Assembly (NCBI GenBank): GCA_008360975.2
Contig: CM039183.1
Location: forward strand, 47,607,850-47,671,849
Reading direction: 5' to 3'
Length of the DNA stretch: 64,000 nt
Origin: Lichenostomus cassidix
Taxonomy: Eukaryota > Chordata > Aves > Passeriformes > Meliphagidae
The translations under genes and the position numbers were made by a program. The notes under the pieces were generated by a model. The model ran no database searches. It had not been told where the DNA came from and worked only from the letters and a program-made list of their open reading frames with translations. Of the stretch, positions 12,366 through 24,391 are shown piece after piece. Each line of letters starts with the position of its first letter. Position 1 is the first letter of the stretch.

Positions 12366-13562
12366 ATCATAGAATGTATTGAGTTGGAAGTGACCCATCA
12401 GGATCACTTGAGTCCAATTCCTGGCCCTGTGCAGGACACCCCATGAATAACACCATGTGCCTGAGAGCATTGGCCAAACCATTCTTGAACTCTCAGGCTT
12501 TGTGCTGTGCCCACTTCCCTGGGGAGCCTACTCCAGTGTTCAACCACCCCCTAGGTGAAGAAACTATTTCTGATATCCAGCCTAAACTTCATGCCTTGAG
12601 TCCTGTCACTGTTCAGAAGAGTGAAGAGATCTGTACTTTGCCATCCAGCTCCCCTCCTGAAGAAACTGAAGATCACAGTGAGGTCTCCCCTCAGCCACCT
12701 TTTCTCCAGGCAGAACAGACCAAGTGACATCGTACAGCTTCACCTCCAACCCCTCACCATCCTCGTGGACCTCCTTTGGATGCTCCCCAATAGCTTAATG
12801 TCTTATATCCTGGCACCCAAAACTACCCCCAAGACTCAAAGTGAGGCTGCCGCAGAGCAGAGGAGAGCAGAGCAGGACAATCCTCTCCCTTGCCTGGCTG
12901 GTGATGCTGTGCCTGATGCCCCCCAGGACAGGGATGTCCCTCCTGGCTGCCAGGGCACTGCTGACTCATGTTCAACTTGCCATCGACCAGGAGCCCCAGG
13001 TCCCTTTCTGCAGTGCTGCTCCAGCCTCTCACTCCCCAGTCTGTGCACGCAACCAGGGTCACTCTGTCCCAGGTGCAGAATCAGGCACTTGCCCTTGTTA
13101 AAATTCATGTGGTTGGTGATTGTCCTTCTCTGTAATTTGCTGAGGTCTCCCTCTAGGGCCTCCCTGACTTCGGGGGCAGTCAGTAGCTCCTCCCAGTTTT
13201 GTATCATCTGTGAACTTGCTCAGTATCCCTTCCAGTCCTGCGTCCAAGTCATTTACGAAGTTGTTGAAGAGCACAGGACTGCAGATGGAGCCCCATTAGT
13301 GACAGGTGGCCAGTCTGATGCTACCCCATTCACTGTAACCCTTTGCACCCAACCTGTGAGCCAGCTGCTCACCCATCTATGATGTGTTTATCCAGCTGTG
13401 TGATGGACACTTGGTCCAGACGGACACTTTGAGAGTGTTGAAAGTTTTGCTGAAGTCCAGAAACTACATCTCCTGGCTTTCCTAGATCAACTAGGTGGGT
13501 TATCCTGTTGTAGAAGAAAATCAGGTTTGACAAGCCAGACTTTCCCCTCATGAAGACACTCC
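12366..13562 (-). mobile_element. CR1 LINE, about 1.2-kb 5'-truncated copy
   Basis: On the plus strand it starts like an inverted CR1 3' end (atcatagaatgtattgag, then ttggaagtgacccatcag) and runs through blocks typical of the 3' UTR and ORF2 end (agatctgtactttgcc region, tggctgccagggcactgctg, cttgttaaaattcatgtgg). It ends near 13562 at a degraded reverse-transcriptase segment, where the minus strand reads LVDLGKPGDVVSGLQQNF in place of a CR1-like 'DFSKAFDTV' context. It is the longest mobile element seen. Several stop codons and frameshifts make it a dead copy. Confidence 0.85.
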
Positions 13563-16500
13563 TAAAAAACTCACATTTTTTAAAAATATCTCAAACCCCT
13601 TGATAGAGGCATGAGAAAAAATACCCCAAAAATTAGGTTATTAGTAGTATAATAACTGTATTCAGGCTCTCACTGTCACATCAGTGATGTTTGCACTATG
13701 TAACGTTGTGAGGATTACCCTTCTCTGCCCACTTTCTAATAGGGGCATTTCTTAGAAATTTCTCACCAAAAGGAGAGATCGATTATACATTTTGTGGTTT
13801 TCAGTTTACTCCACTGAAATCAAGTTGTAATTTCAAGAGTAACTAACAAATTAGCTATTCTTCTCAAGGCAAATGGTAATCTCTGAATTCCACATCTGGA
13901 AGCGAAGTTCTACATGTGAAATAACCAGATTCAACCCTTCTTGCTGCTTTCTTTCATCTTCCCCACAGAACAATTCCATCTTGTCAACAGTGCAGCATCA
14001 TGCCTGGTGCACTGCTAAGCATGTCACAATGAAACCACTGACTTAGCTGTGTCAGTTTGTTGCTTATAAAACACTGAGGCTGCTTAATGTTCAGGAATGT
14101 ATCTGTCTTCTCTGAATGTCACTAAGAATCAAATGCTCAGATGGCTTACCTAGAGGAGAAGTCCTAACAGGAACTATTTCAGATAAACTTTATTGTGCCT
14201 GGAAAAAAATTCACTCTAGGATGTACTATCAATCAATCAATAATTTCTGATGTCTTGACTATCCTGTTCTGAGCTTCTGTAGGGAAATAAAATTCTGGTT
14301 ACCTGGAAGATGAAGGGGTTAACCTTAGTTGGCATTGCTTTATATAGAAAGGCTACCAAAAATTACTTCCCTAAAATAAGGAGCTGTGCCAGGTGAGTGG
14401 CACACAACTACAAAAATGGATTATATTTTCATTAGGGTAAGAAAATAAGACTACTTGCAATGAGAAAATTTTTAGAACTGTGATTTGGTATTTGTGCATT
14501 ACTCCAGAAAAGCTTATTTTTATATTCCTTGCTGTGGAATATGGGATTTGCAAAATGAAAACAGTTTGGAGAAAGAAAACTGATATAGTAAATATTTCCA
14601 TCTGAAATACAAAGGATCTGTTGACACAGAAAGCCACATTAATAACAAAAGTGCCACTATTGAGGGGACTTCCATTCAAAAAACCTAAAAATAAGCCATG
14701 GAGGTAGTTATGTAAGCCTATTCCCAAATTAGATGCTAAGAAAATCTAACTATATTTTCTCACATGTATTTTAAAATTTTACATAAAATTTCTATTTATC
14801 CATCTTCTCAAAGGAAGACTACATAAAAGTGAAAAACTAACTAGAATAACGTTGCATTACTACTACTTAAGACAGAATTATGTTTTCAGATGCTTCTCCT
14901 GCCCATCTCTAAATCCTGGATGAAAGAAAAGACATAACTGAAGTCATGACAATGATTTTTTTTTTTTTTGCATTTTCAGCATAAACAAAACTAAATTGCA
15001 GGCTAGAACAAATGCTAAAAGGCATTACAGATTACAATTCAGTAACTACATATAGCTCTGTGGAGTAAATAGTGCTATGCTGAAATTATGAAGTAATTCT
15101 TACCTAAGGTAAATATCACAAAACTCATTAAAACTGAGAACATATTCCTTAAGCCATTCTCCAAATTATTTTAAATTTAATAAGAAGCTATTCTGCTTCT
15201 GAAAAATCCCTTCATACCCTACACTGAACTGCTCACCTAAAGACAAATAAATGGTCTTCCCTCCATCTGTGACAAAGCTCCAGTTCTAAATGTCAGCTTA
15301 ATTAATGGAAGCATTTTTTTTACTTATTTATTGCTAGTATTCTATTTAATAATGTATTAATATGCATTAGCAGTAAGAAAGTGGAGCTAGATTTTATTAA
15401 TGCAGTTTGATAAGTACATGCATTTGTACTCCGCTTTTCAACACTGGCCAAAAAAGAAACATTTTAACATGAACAGCCTTTGAATTTAGGTGAAAAGGTA
15501 GAGTAGATGTACTCTTCCTGTTCAGGCTATTTGTACCGTAATATAATGGATTCTAAGGAACAATTTAGTGGCCTTTGGTACTTTTATTTCACAGACCTAG
15601 GTCTATGCTATTTTTCAAGCATTATTTCTTTTAAACATATAAGCTACTCTACTAACTGCAAAAGCTTTTGCAATTCTTGACTACTGCATTGCATTTAATG
15701 AGTCCAATATGTAGAGAGGTTTAGCAACAAATTAGTACACCAACCACAGTGCATTATTGCAAATAGTAAGAACAAATAATTCAGGATTCTTTCTGTGAAA
15801 TCAATTCTTTATTCCAGACCTAGACTGGATAACACTAGTTAAAATAGATTGCATGTGGGTACTGATTATGGAAGTCTAATAGGCATGTAGACTGTTCATA
15901 TAATGGATCATTCCTTTTTACAGAAATGGAAGTAGCAGAGTGTACTTACAGCAGAACCCAAGTAAAATTCCAGCTCTCATATTCAGCTTCCAAATTAACA
16001 GGGGTCAGTGCTGGACCCCTAATTTTATGCATCAGTTAAATTATATGCTGTTTTTTTTATTCTGCTCTAATTAAAACTGCCCCAAGTTCTGTCCTTTTCC
16101 CCCTTTTACACTTGCCTTCCTTCATCCGGTCTAATCTAGAATGTCATTTTACCCCCCTTATTATCCCATAGTGGATTCATCTCATTCCTCCTGTATTTCA
16201 TGGAAAGAAGGGACTTTTGCCTTACGTTACCTTATTTTACAACTAATATTGCTTTAAAACTATATTCTTTCTGCAACAGTAACAGAAATCTTCATTATAA
16301 TACAAGCTATCCCTATTCCGAGGGACGGAGAAGATTACAGACATTTCCAGAGTATATTTTTCAGTTTTTCAGCCTTCACTTGTAAATGAGATGGCTCACA
16401 GTTACATAATGTGAACTTGTTTGACAAGAACTGAAAATTCCTCTTAGATATCAAATCTGCTGCTTCAGACAAAACCTGGAATTCATCAGAAATATACCAT

Positions 16501-16715
16501 CCTGTTCTAGGGAAAGTACCATACCCCATACCAGATGTAATCTGTATTTGACTAACTCAACAGGAAGGACATCTTATCCTGTGGATCAGCAGCATTATCT
16601 ATTTCAACACCCCTTACACCTTAATTTCTGAATTTTCTGTATATTATAGGCAGTAGCAAAGAACATTTCTGTTCCTCTAAAGATGAGGTTTATAAGCAGG
16701 AAAAAATAAGTGAAT

Positions 16716-16762
16716 GCAAGAAAAATATATCTCAGCATTTTTCAAAAGAAAAATATATCTCA
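16716..16762. repeat. Direct repeat of about 15 bp
   Basis: The motif gaaaaatatatctca occurs twice with 13-14 bp between copies. Confidence 0.85.
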
Positions 16763-17037
16763 AAAAATAGATGTTCAAATTTTTAGGGTTGTGTTGGCCA
16801 AGGAGGAAAGTGAAATATCAGTATGGGAAAAACTGGGTTTATATCATGAAACCAGTATAAAACAGCACCAAGAAAATTACCCCTGAAAAGTGGAGGCACA
16901 AAGAGCAGTAAACAGTGAAAAATATAATAAACATTAAAACTGGCTAAAAAGACAACAAATCTACTTAAAAAATATTCTTCAGAGTAACCTAATAATGGCT
17001 ATTATCCATTGGAAACAGCCAGTAGATTGGTACTCAC

Positions 17038-17149
17038 AGGTATACAATACTCCACCATCGGATAATGCAGTTTATGCCCCTTTGCTGTGCGGCCAGAAAA
17101 GAAACAGCTCTGGCAGACATCATAGTTGAAATGCTTTAAGCTCCGGTAC
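17038..17149 (-). CDS. UTRN: UTRN exon, dystrophin exon-69 equivalent (ZZ zinc finger)
   Basis: Length 112 bp: 1 nt completes Arg (AG+G), followed by 37 codons ending on a codon boundary. The acceptor is tgtccccacag and the donor CCT|GTGAGT. The peptide is (R)[17 protein letters not shown], then [18 protein letters not shown], then IP. It holds the remaining ZZ zinc ligands: the Cys pair in DVCQSC and the downstream His pair around [19 protein letters not shown] is the utrophin form (dystrophin: FSGRVAKGHKMHY). All ligand residues are present, so the finger should fold. Confidence 0.98.
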
Positions 17150-19565
17150 CTGTGGGGACATTAGACAAAGTGATTAGAGATTCCTAAGTTTACTTCTAAT
17201 CAAGCCTCACAAAGCAAATTACTCTCTGAAATTGTGCTGCCTGCTTTTCAGCAGCAGCAACACAAGGACACAGTGCGTTTGTTGGGATTAGCTCAGAGAG
17301 AGCCTGGAAGTGTGCAGGTGTGTGCAGCCAGGACGTGGCACGGCCAACACTCACCCCAGCTGCAGGGACACTGCAGCAGCCTCAGGGGACATAGGAAATC
17401 TGCAGCCCTCAGCCCACAGAACCTTCCTACACTACAAGCCTCACTGAGTATTTAAAAGTTCCTGTCTCTGTATCCATTTGGAGACCCATTGTCAAGCACC
17501 TGCTCCTCAAGTCGCTTTGATGCAGAAAATCCTACTGGCATCAGCTTCATAGATAGACTGGGAAGAATTTATAATTTTAAACTTTTTACTGACTTTAAAC
17601 TATATTGCTTTGGTTTTTCCTTTCCTTTATTTAGTATCCAGATGATATTTTAAAAAAAATTTTATAGACCACACTGGTTTACTTTTATATGTTTTTACAC
17701 CGAACAGTTAGATTAAATGTTTGTAAATCACTCTGATGCTCAGAAATTCTGAACACATTTCAGAAAATTAAATTCTTAGGAATTCATGAATGGTAAAATC
17801 AATTTAAAATTCAGTTAAAAGAATACAATAATTTGTTTACTTTTGGGTTTTTTTTAAGAGAGTGCATGTATGAATAAGGTAACAAATGTATACAGTATCC
17901 CTTGCACTAAATGCTAAATGCAGTCACCAGAAGCATGGTTTATTTATTTATTCTGAATAAAGCAGACTAAAGCAACAATTCAATTCCAGATTCCACCCAC
18001 TGTTTCTATGCTATGGCTCTTCTGACTGGATGAGGTTGTATCATTGGTATGAAACTGAGCTAACTGAACTGAATTGAATAGCTATTGAATAGTTTAAATT
18101 AAATTGCTTCCTGAGAGCAGTTTTCAGTATCCATCCACGTTTTTCCCCTGTTGAGTTTTATGTTTTGTTTTGCAAGAGAATGTGTGTCTATAAATGTAAA
18201 GGTTCACCTTAAAGGATGCTGATCCAACTGTTTATAATCTTTACTCAGAGCCTGCGCATTAAATGGCCACATTTACCTTCTGCTAAGATGCTAGATGCTT
18301 TTGTTGTTGCAGATCCCTAGCTTCATTGTAGAAATTATTAGAATCACCCATTCTAAATGGGTATTTGTCTTCCTTTCTCTTTTCTGCCTCTCTGCCCTGC
18401 TTCTACACATAGTACAACTTAGACAACTAAAACCTATCTGAGCTAGAGCTCTGTCACCTATGCTCCCTCAAACAATAATAAAGACAAGAACATTGTGAGG
18501 AATTTAATCTCCTCTTAAGACAGACAACAAAGATTGATAAGATTTATTACTTTTGTGAAGAGTCACTAAGCCATATTTATAACAAAATAAAGAAGGTTGC
18601 TAGCTCAATCTTTTAAGACCGACCAAAGCCAGCATTCCTAAAACTAGGCAAGATGAATCTGACCTCAGGGTTCATATTATCCTTTAAAATAATGGAAACA
18701 TAGAGAATAGAAAGCATGATGAACAAAAATTAATCATCTGCCTAGACACCTAGAGAAAAATCTTAGAAGCACTTACATGATAGACTGCTTTATTTTTTCC
18801 CCAAATAATACATTAGACTCCATGAGCACAGTAAAGGAAAAAGCCACTTACGCTTAACTCTAGTAGCTCTAGCCTCTACTACAGATTTTAGAGGGGGGGT
18901 TTGCAGCACTTCATTACACTGAAGCAATCAATTCACAAATGCAAGTTAACCATAAAAGTACTTACTAAAGGTATCAACAACAGTTTAGGAGAATAACATG
19001 GAGAATACTCTCCATTAATTTTTTTTCTTTTAGAATTCACACCTTTCCTTGAAAAGACAAAAAATATATTATGTTCAACCCTCTAGACAGGGACTTTGCA
19101 AGTCTTGTCACAGCAACATGTCAGTACTTGTTTTATGCAAGGAAAGATTGACGTTGAAGGGTGTTTTATCTTGCCTGGCATAAGTTAGTTTCCCAAGCCT
19201 TATCCACAAGAGCAGACAGTCCGCTTTTTCTTACTGATCACCTCCTTTTGATCTTGTGCTTACAGAACTCATGGGGTGCATTTACACTCCATTTGCTATG
19301 TCTTGGATCCAGCAATCCAAAAACATCTGGTGACAGCCCACCCTATACGTGTGTCAGCCACAGCACCACTGGGTGTCCAACAGTGGCACTGCATGGGCCA
19401 GAACTGCACCGGCTCAGGCCACACTGTGGCCTCACCTCAGGTGACAGATCCCATCCTAAAGAAGGAATACAGTGGAAAAATAAACAGAAAGAACTTGACA
19501 TGTTGGAAGACTTAAAAGTGTGGATGTTTTCAGAGAAACATTGTGCCTAACACCTCTTTTCTTAC
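17150..19565 (-). other. UTRN: UTRN intron 68
   Basis: A 2416-bp intron, GT-AG. A patch of higher GC at about 17230-17440 lies just upstream of the exon-69 acceptor in gene order. I recognise no family in it. The remainder is AT-rich. Confidence 0.85.
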
Positions 19566-19732
19566 CTAAATCCAACAATTGGACACTCTTTACAGATGTT
19601 GCACTTGGCCTGATGTTTTGCCGTTTCTGCAGCTGCCACACGGTGTAGAACTGGTAACCACACCATAGACTGTGGTTCTAAGTGCATCCAATCTATAAAC
19701 TGCTTTACAGTTATTTCTGGCTTATTGTGGTT
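19566..19732 (-). CDS. UTRN: UTRN exon, dystrophin exon-68 equivalent (EF-hand end and ZZ zinc finger start)
   Basis: Length 167 bp: 55 codons plus AG carried to the next exon. The acceptor is ctctccacag and the donor TAG|GTAAGA. The peptide begins [18 protein letters not shown], continues [18 protein letters not shown] and ends [16 protein letters not shown](R). The CNICKEC segment gives the first Cys ligands of the ZZ-type zinc finger, a dystroglycan-contacting module. Human utrophin has NNNKPEISVKEF at the start, so there are three mild changes. The upstream intron side is unusually G/T-rich on the transcribed strand and not purely pyrimidine. Confidence 0.98.
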
Positions 19733-22100
19733 CTGTGGAGAGAAAAAACCCACATCCAAATTAAAAAACCCCAACAAAACAACAAAACAGTTGACACAAG
19801 TAGATTTTCCTTAGAATCCTATGGGAAAAACCCCCCAACAAACAACCTGCATGAATTCTCTCCATGACAGATTAATCCAAAACCATTTACAGGATACAAG
19901 AAATAACTTCAATTAAAATGAAAATAAAGAAAACAAGTTAGTCAGTAAGACTTTAGTAGACAAAACAGCTGTGGACAGATGGTAACAAAGAGGGAGGACA
20001 GTGAAGTAACAGAGTGCATAGTAAAGCCATCTTTCAACTGAAAGAACTTGAAAAATAAATATGAGCATGAAAGGGAAGCACATTCTGCAGTTCAGACACA
20101 CTGAAGACACGGTTTCTTCTGAATTAAGATTGATGACAAAGTGCAAAAAGCCAGTAGTGTTTCCATGTGTCTACAGACTGACCCAAGACTTGCCATTTTT
20201 TTACTGTGTTCTAAGCCCACAGTGTTCTTTCTACACATTGAAGATTAAACATAACACACACACCCCCCAAACAAACAGGCAAATAAAGAACAAGAAGGGA
20301 ATCTGCCATTTATAGGAAATCTCTGCAAGAATACAGCAGAGCTAACATGTTAACACGATTGTTTTAAGAAGCAAACAATCACACTTCCACATTTTCTTTA
20401 AGCTGTAACCACCAGAATAGCCTAGCTGTAGAGGTATTGCAGTCATCAACTTTGTCAGGAATAAGAACAGAGGTCATATTTCTGAGCTCAATGGAAGGAA
20501 TAAAAAAAGCTTCAAATGAAAGTAATTCTTAAATGGCAACACATGATGGAAAGCAATCCTAGGCTTCCTAACCTATTCACAGTCCAAGCTCATTTTTGCC
20601 AGTAAGAGGGAGAAGCAAGAAAAAAAAAAAGTGTTCCTTCCTCAACAACAAAATACTAATTTTCTCTGGGCGAGATAACTGTCATGGAGCTGCACATTTT
20701 CTCTATGCTCTCCTAACAATCTTGAACTTGAACTATTCATGTGATACAAGGGATGCAACCTTATTATCAGTATAATTGTAATAACATATCAAGTATTTAA
20801 ACACTACCTTGCTAGTACCCCTCACCCATAATTGAATGGCATGGGAGATGGGGCTGATCCTTGAGGGACATAAAGATTATTCCTCTGTCACACAGAAAGT
20901 TTGCAACTAACAAATGAATAATTTATTTCAATACAACTCAAACCACCCAAGGCCAGTGACAGATATGTCAAGCACCATCCCTTATTGTCTGAAGCAGCAA
21001 TGTTAAAACATCAGGGGAAGCCTGACATGGTTAATTGGTCAAATCAACTTCCACAAGTATCTACCAAATTATTCATGACCTGGACAAACACTTTTCTAAT
21101 TCTAATCACCTGAGTCCAGAAATGAATCTAATAGTTCTGGAAAAAAGCTAGCACAACTGCATTTTTCAAATGGACAAAAATGTAAAATCTCTATGAAAGA
21201 ATGGCAAAAGCAAAATCCTTTGAAAATTCACTAAAATCTTGACTATTCAATAAAATCAGAAATATTCAAGTCAGTAATTTTATATAAGATATAGTGTATT
21301 TTTAATCCATATACAATTTCTGACAGTGCTCAAATCAGATGCTTTCACAGAAATAATGCACTGAAGCAGTATAGCTACCACTAGCTAACAGTTGGAGCCT
21401 TAGACATTCTTGAAAAAGTCAGAGTTAGCTGTGTTTCATTGCAACATCCTGCTTTTAATTCTCATCTTCTTTAAACAGACAGACACTTCTTACAGCCTCA
21501 TTAACCCCCTGCATGTGGTGTGGAGCTGCACAGCAGGCTGCAAGAGCTTTATTCCATGTTCTGATCTGCCACATAAAGGCCCACAATAGAAAAATGATTG
21601 TGCTTGACGTTTCATGCAACTGCAAGGTCTTTTGTCAGTAATGTAATGCTAAATAATTTCCTGGTGCACATGGTCAAAAATTACTACCAACATAATTTTC
21701 TTTTTCTGTTGAGATCATGTCTTGTTCCAGCAGGGAAAAGCATGTTGTTCTCACAGTATTAGGTTGCTTTGAACAATGCAAACCAGGATAATTGGCTGCT
21801 ACAATATTTTTCAACAGCTTTTAGAGCAGCAAACACTGTCATAACCCTGAAGATTTATATATTCTTTTGGCTAAAAATAATTTGTTTGATCCTCTCCTAA
21901 ACCATAAACCATCTTTTACAGCTGCATTTTCCCATGAATTTCCCATACACAGTTGCAGGAGCATATTCATCTCTGTTCAAAACTCAGTGGATGTTTTTAT
22001 ATTCCTCTCTTCTTTTTACATCACCACGTATAAGTGAATCTTTAGACTTCAGAGAGGGTTTTGTTTTGTTTTGTTCTTCACGTGAAGGTCTTTGTCTCAC
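19733..22100 (-). other. UTRN: UTRN intron 67
   Basis: A 2368-bp intron, GT-AG. The acceptor-proximal part (19742-19850) is A/C-rich on the plus strand, so G/T-rich in the transcript. A (GTTTT)3 motif lies near 22059-22076. No mobile element is recognised. Confidence 0.85.
19742..19790. repeat. A/C-rich tract beside the exon-68 acceptor
   Basis: Plus-strand A/C-rich sequence (ttaaaaaaccccaacaaaac) begins 9 bp beyond the exon edge. In the transcript it is G/U-rich and stands where a polypyrimidine tract would be expected. Confidence 0.75.
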
Positions 22101-22258
22101 CTGTTGGAAGCAGCTGCGCACACTGGGTTCAATGTTGCTGCCACCAAAGGCTGCCACTTCCCCCAGCTGTCGTGGGATCTGGATAGCATCGTGAAGCAGA
22201 AGGCCCAGCTGCCTCTGGTCACACATTTCTGTAGGGCCTGCCACCTCCTTGAAGAGAT
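22101..22258 (-). CDS. UTRN: UTRN exon, dystrophin exon-67 equivalent (EF-hand-like region 2)
   Basis: Length 158 bp. AT completes the incoming Tyr (T+AT), and the exon ends on a codon boundary. The acceptor is tgttggtgttgcag and the donor CAG|GTGAGA. The peptide begins (Y)[18 protein letters not shown], continues through [18 protein letters not shown] and ends [10 protein letters not shown]. The segment [12 protein letters not shown] is diagnostic of utrophin (dystrophin: ASSTGFCDQRRL). It forms the second EF-hand-like module that supports WW binding to beta-dystroglycan. A CR1 LINE fragment lies only about 230 bp upstream in gene order, in the opposite orientation. Confidence 0.98.
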
Positions 22259-22487
22259 CTGCAACACCAACAAAAGGCACCATCTCATTCCATTTCCATG
22301 TACATCTGCTTTCACTCAGTAATGCTGCAGCTCAAGCTTTCAATTTTTGTATTATCGTCATGGTTACAAAGGGCCTCTGTCCCACTTACCTTCATCTAAG
22401 TAGAGTTTACCTTCATCTAATCTTGAATCCTAACAATATAAATGAGAAAAAATAAGGCCAAATGAATGAAACTATATGGCTTCTTAT

Positions 22488-23438
22488 GGCACATGGCGGA
22501 CAGAAGGGTGATTTGAGGCAGCGCAGCTTCACCAGCAAAAAGTCCTGACTGTCAAAGACCTTCTATGATAGTCACTGCTTTAGTGGAAAAGGGAAGGGCT
22601 ATAGATGTCACCTCTCCGGACTTCTGTCAGACTTTTAACACAGTCCCCCACAACATTTTTCTCTGTAAATTGAAGAGAGATGGATTCTATGGGTGGACTG
22701 TTAGATGGATAAGGAATTGGTTGGATGGTCACAACCAGAGGGTAGTGGTCAACAGCTCAGAGTACAGATGGACATCAGTGACAAGTCCCCTGTCGGGACC
22801 AGTGATATTTATTGTCTTCATTAATGACACAGACGAAGGGATCAAGTGCACCCTCAGCAAGTCTGCAAGTGACACTGAGCCAAGTGGTGCGGCTGACGCA
22901 CCTGGAGGACAGGATGCCATCCACACCTGGAAAAGCTTGAGAAGTGGGCCCAAGGGAACCTCATGGGGTTCAACAAGGCCAAGTGGAAGGTGCTGACCTG
23001 GGTCAGGGCAACCCCCAGTATGAGTTCAGGCTGGGGGATGAAAGGACTGAGAGCAGCCCTGTGGAGAAGGATTTGGGGGTGCTGGTAGATGAAAAGCTGT
23101 GCATGTGCACTTGCACAAGGTGCACTTGCAGCCCAGAAAGTCAACCATATGTATCCTGGGCTGCATCAGAAGCAGCAGATTGAGGGAGGTGATTTTGCAT
23201 GCTCTCCTCTAATGAGACCCCACCTGGAGTACTGAGTCCAGCTCTGGGGTCCTCAGCACCAGAAAGACATGGAGCTATTAGAGCAGATCCAGAGGAAGGC
23301 CACAAAACTCATCATAGGAGAGATGTTCCATCCCTCTGCAAAAAGGCTGAGTGAGTTGGGGTTGTTCAGCCTGAAGACAAGACTCCAGGGAGACCTTATT
23401 GTGGCTTTTCAGTACTCAAAGGGGAATTAGAATGAAAT
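22488..23438 (+). mobile_element. CR1 LINE fragment with reverse-transcriptase relic
   Basis: A plus-strand frame at 22565-22996 resembles the CR1 ORF2 reverse transcriptase: FCQTFNTVPHNIFL, WTVRWIRNWLDGHNQRVV and VFINDTDEGIKCTLSK are all recognisable. The catalytic FADD-type box is altered to SASD, and the usual 'SGVPQGSVLGP' block is shortened to SPLSGP, so the enzyme is inactive. The following sequence (ctggagtactgagtccagct, then aggccacaaaactcatc) continues the CR1 C-terminal region but stops near 23438, before the normal 3' end. It is antisense to UTRN. Confidence 0.9.
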
Positions 23439-24334
23439 AATATTTCAGAAATCCACATCTTATGCTACAGTCTATGTCACGCTTTAGTTGGTTGGGGACA
23501 GATGCACAATTACTCTGAACTGAGACTAGAAGTTACCACAAGTCACAGCTGGCCATGTGAAATAGCCTAAAGAAAGAGTAGAAGCCAAAAAGACAACTTG
23601 AGCTTAACAATAATTGCATTTTCTTCCTGGGTAACCATGTCTGCTTCCATGTACTTTTCCTTTACTGATTCCATTTTCCTAAGGTAGGTGTCAAGTCCTG
23701 CAGTATAAATGGATGAAGCAGGATGACTGTAATGACAGAAAAAATTGATGCTGAAAGGGGATTGAGAAAATTGTTCCAGATACAGGCACTGGGAAGGAAG
23801 ATACTGCTTGTACCTGCAGTCACAGTAAAGCACTGAGTTAACAGGCCTGTCAGAAGTACAGATATTATTTCTCAAGTGCTTTCTTAGTGCATTACTTTGA
23901 TTGGACAATTTTAATTGTTAAAATGTTCAGCTAAAATTTTTAATGTTTCTGCCAATAATCTTGATTTATGAACTCTGTAGCTGTGTACATTAACATTTAG
24001 TCGCAAGATTAATCTCTCCTGAAAACATCTTAAATGCTGAGTTTATCTAAGAAATATTTTTAAATTCTGTGATTGGTACAAATTACAGAAGAAATGGAAT
24101 TGAATTCTTGTGTTCATTCCAGCTGGTTTTCACATTCTCCTTTTGTACTTAGTGGCCAGCTTGGATTAAAGCTCCAAGTAATCTTACAGGAAAAAGAATC
24201 CATTTATATTATGCCCCTACTTCTTCATGTTTCCCATCACAACAACATTAATAAATTAGAAATAAAAGAAATCTGAAAATTCAGTCTGACTGCACTTCTG
24301 ATCGAGAAAAGGAAAACTTTTGTTCAGAAACATT

Positions 24335-24391
24335 CAAGAGTAACTCTTATTACCCAAGAGTAACTTACTACCCAAGAGTAACTCTTATTGC
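24335..24391. repeat. Three-copy tandem repeat, unit about 19 bp
   Basis: Units caagagtaactcttattacc, caagagtaacttactacc and caagagtaactcttattgc lie head to tail. The copies are 20, 18 and 19 bp. Confidence 0.9.

Larger units (their letters stand above)
8723..17037 (-). other. UTRN: UTRN intron 69
   Basis: An 8315-bp intron, GT-AG. Its main content is a 1.2-kb minus-strand CR1 fragment (12366-13562). It also has an A/T hairpin at 12021-12043 and a T-run at about 14958-14970. The rest is AT-rich with no supported gene. Confidence 0.85.

Noticed and set aside
12443..13382. Plus-strand ORFs of 94 to 253 codons, apparently an intronic gene
   Set aside because: They lie wholly inside an inverted CR1 LINE and run antisense to its coding direction.
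14371..14727. 118-codon minus-strand ORF in intron 69
   Set aside because: Hydrophobic, AT-driven composition with no family resemblance or splice context. It is expected by chance in 64 kb.
23567..23908. 113-codon minus-strand ORF in intron 66
   Set aside because: No recognisable domain and no splice signals consistent with UTRN frames; taken as chance.
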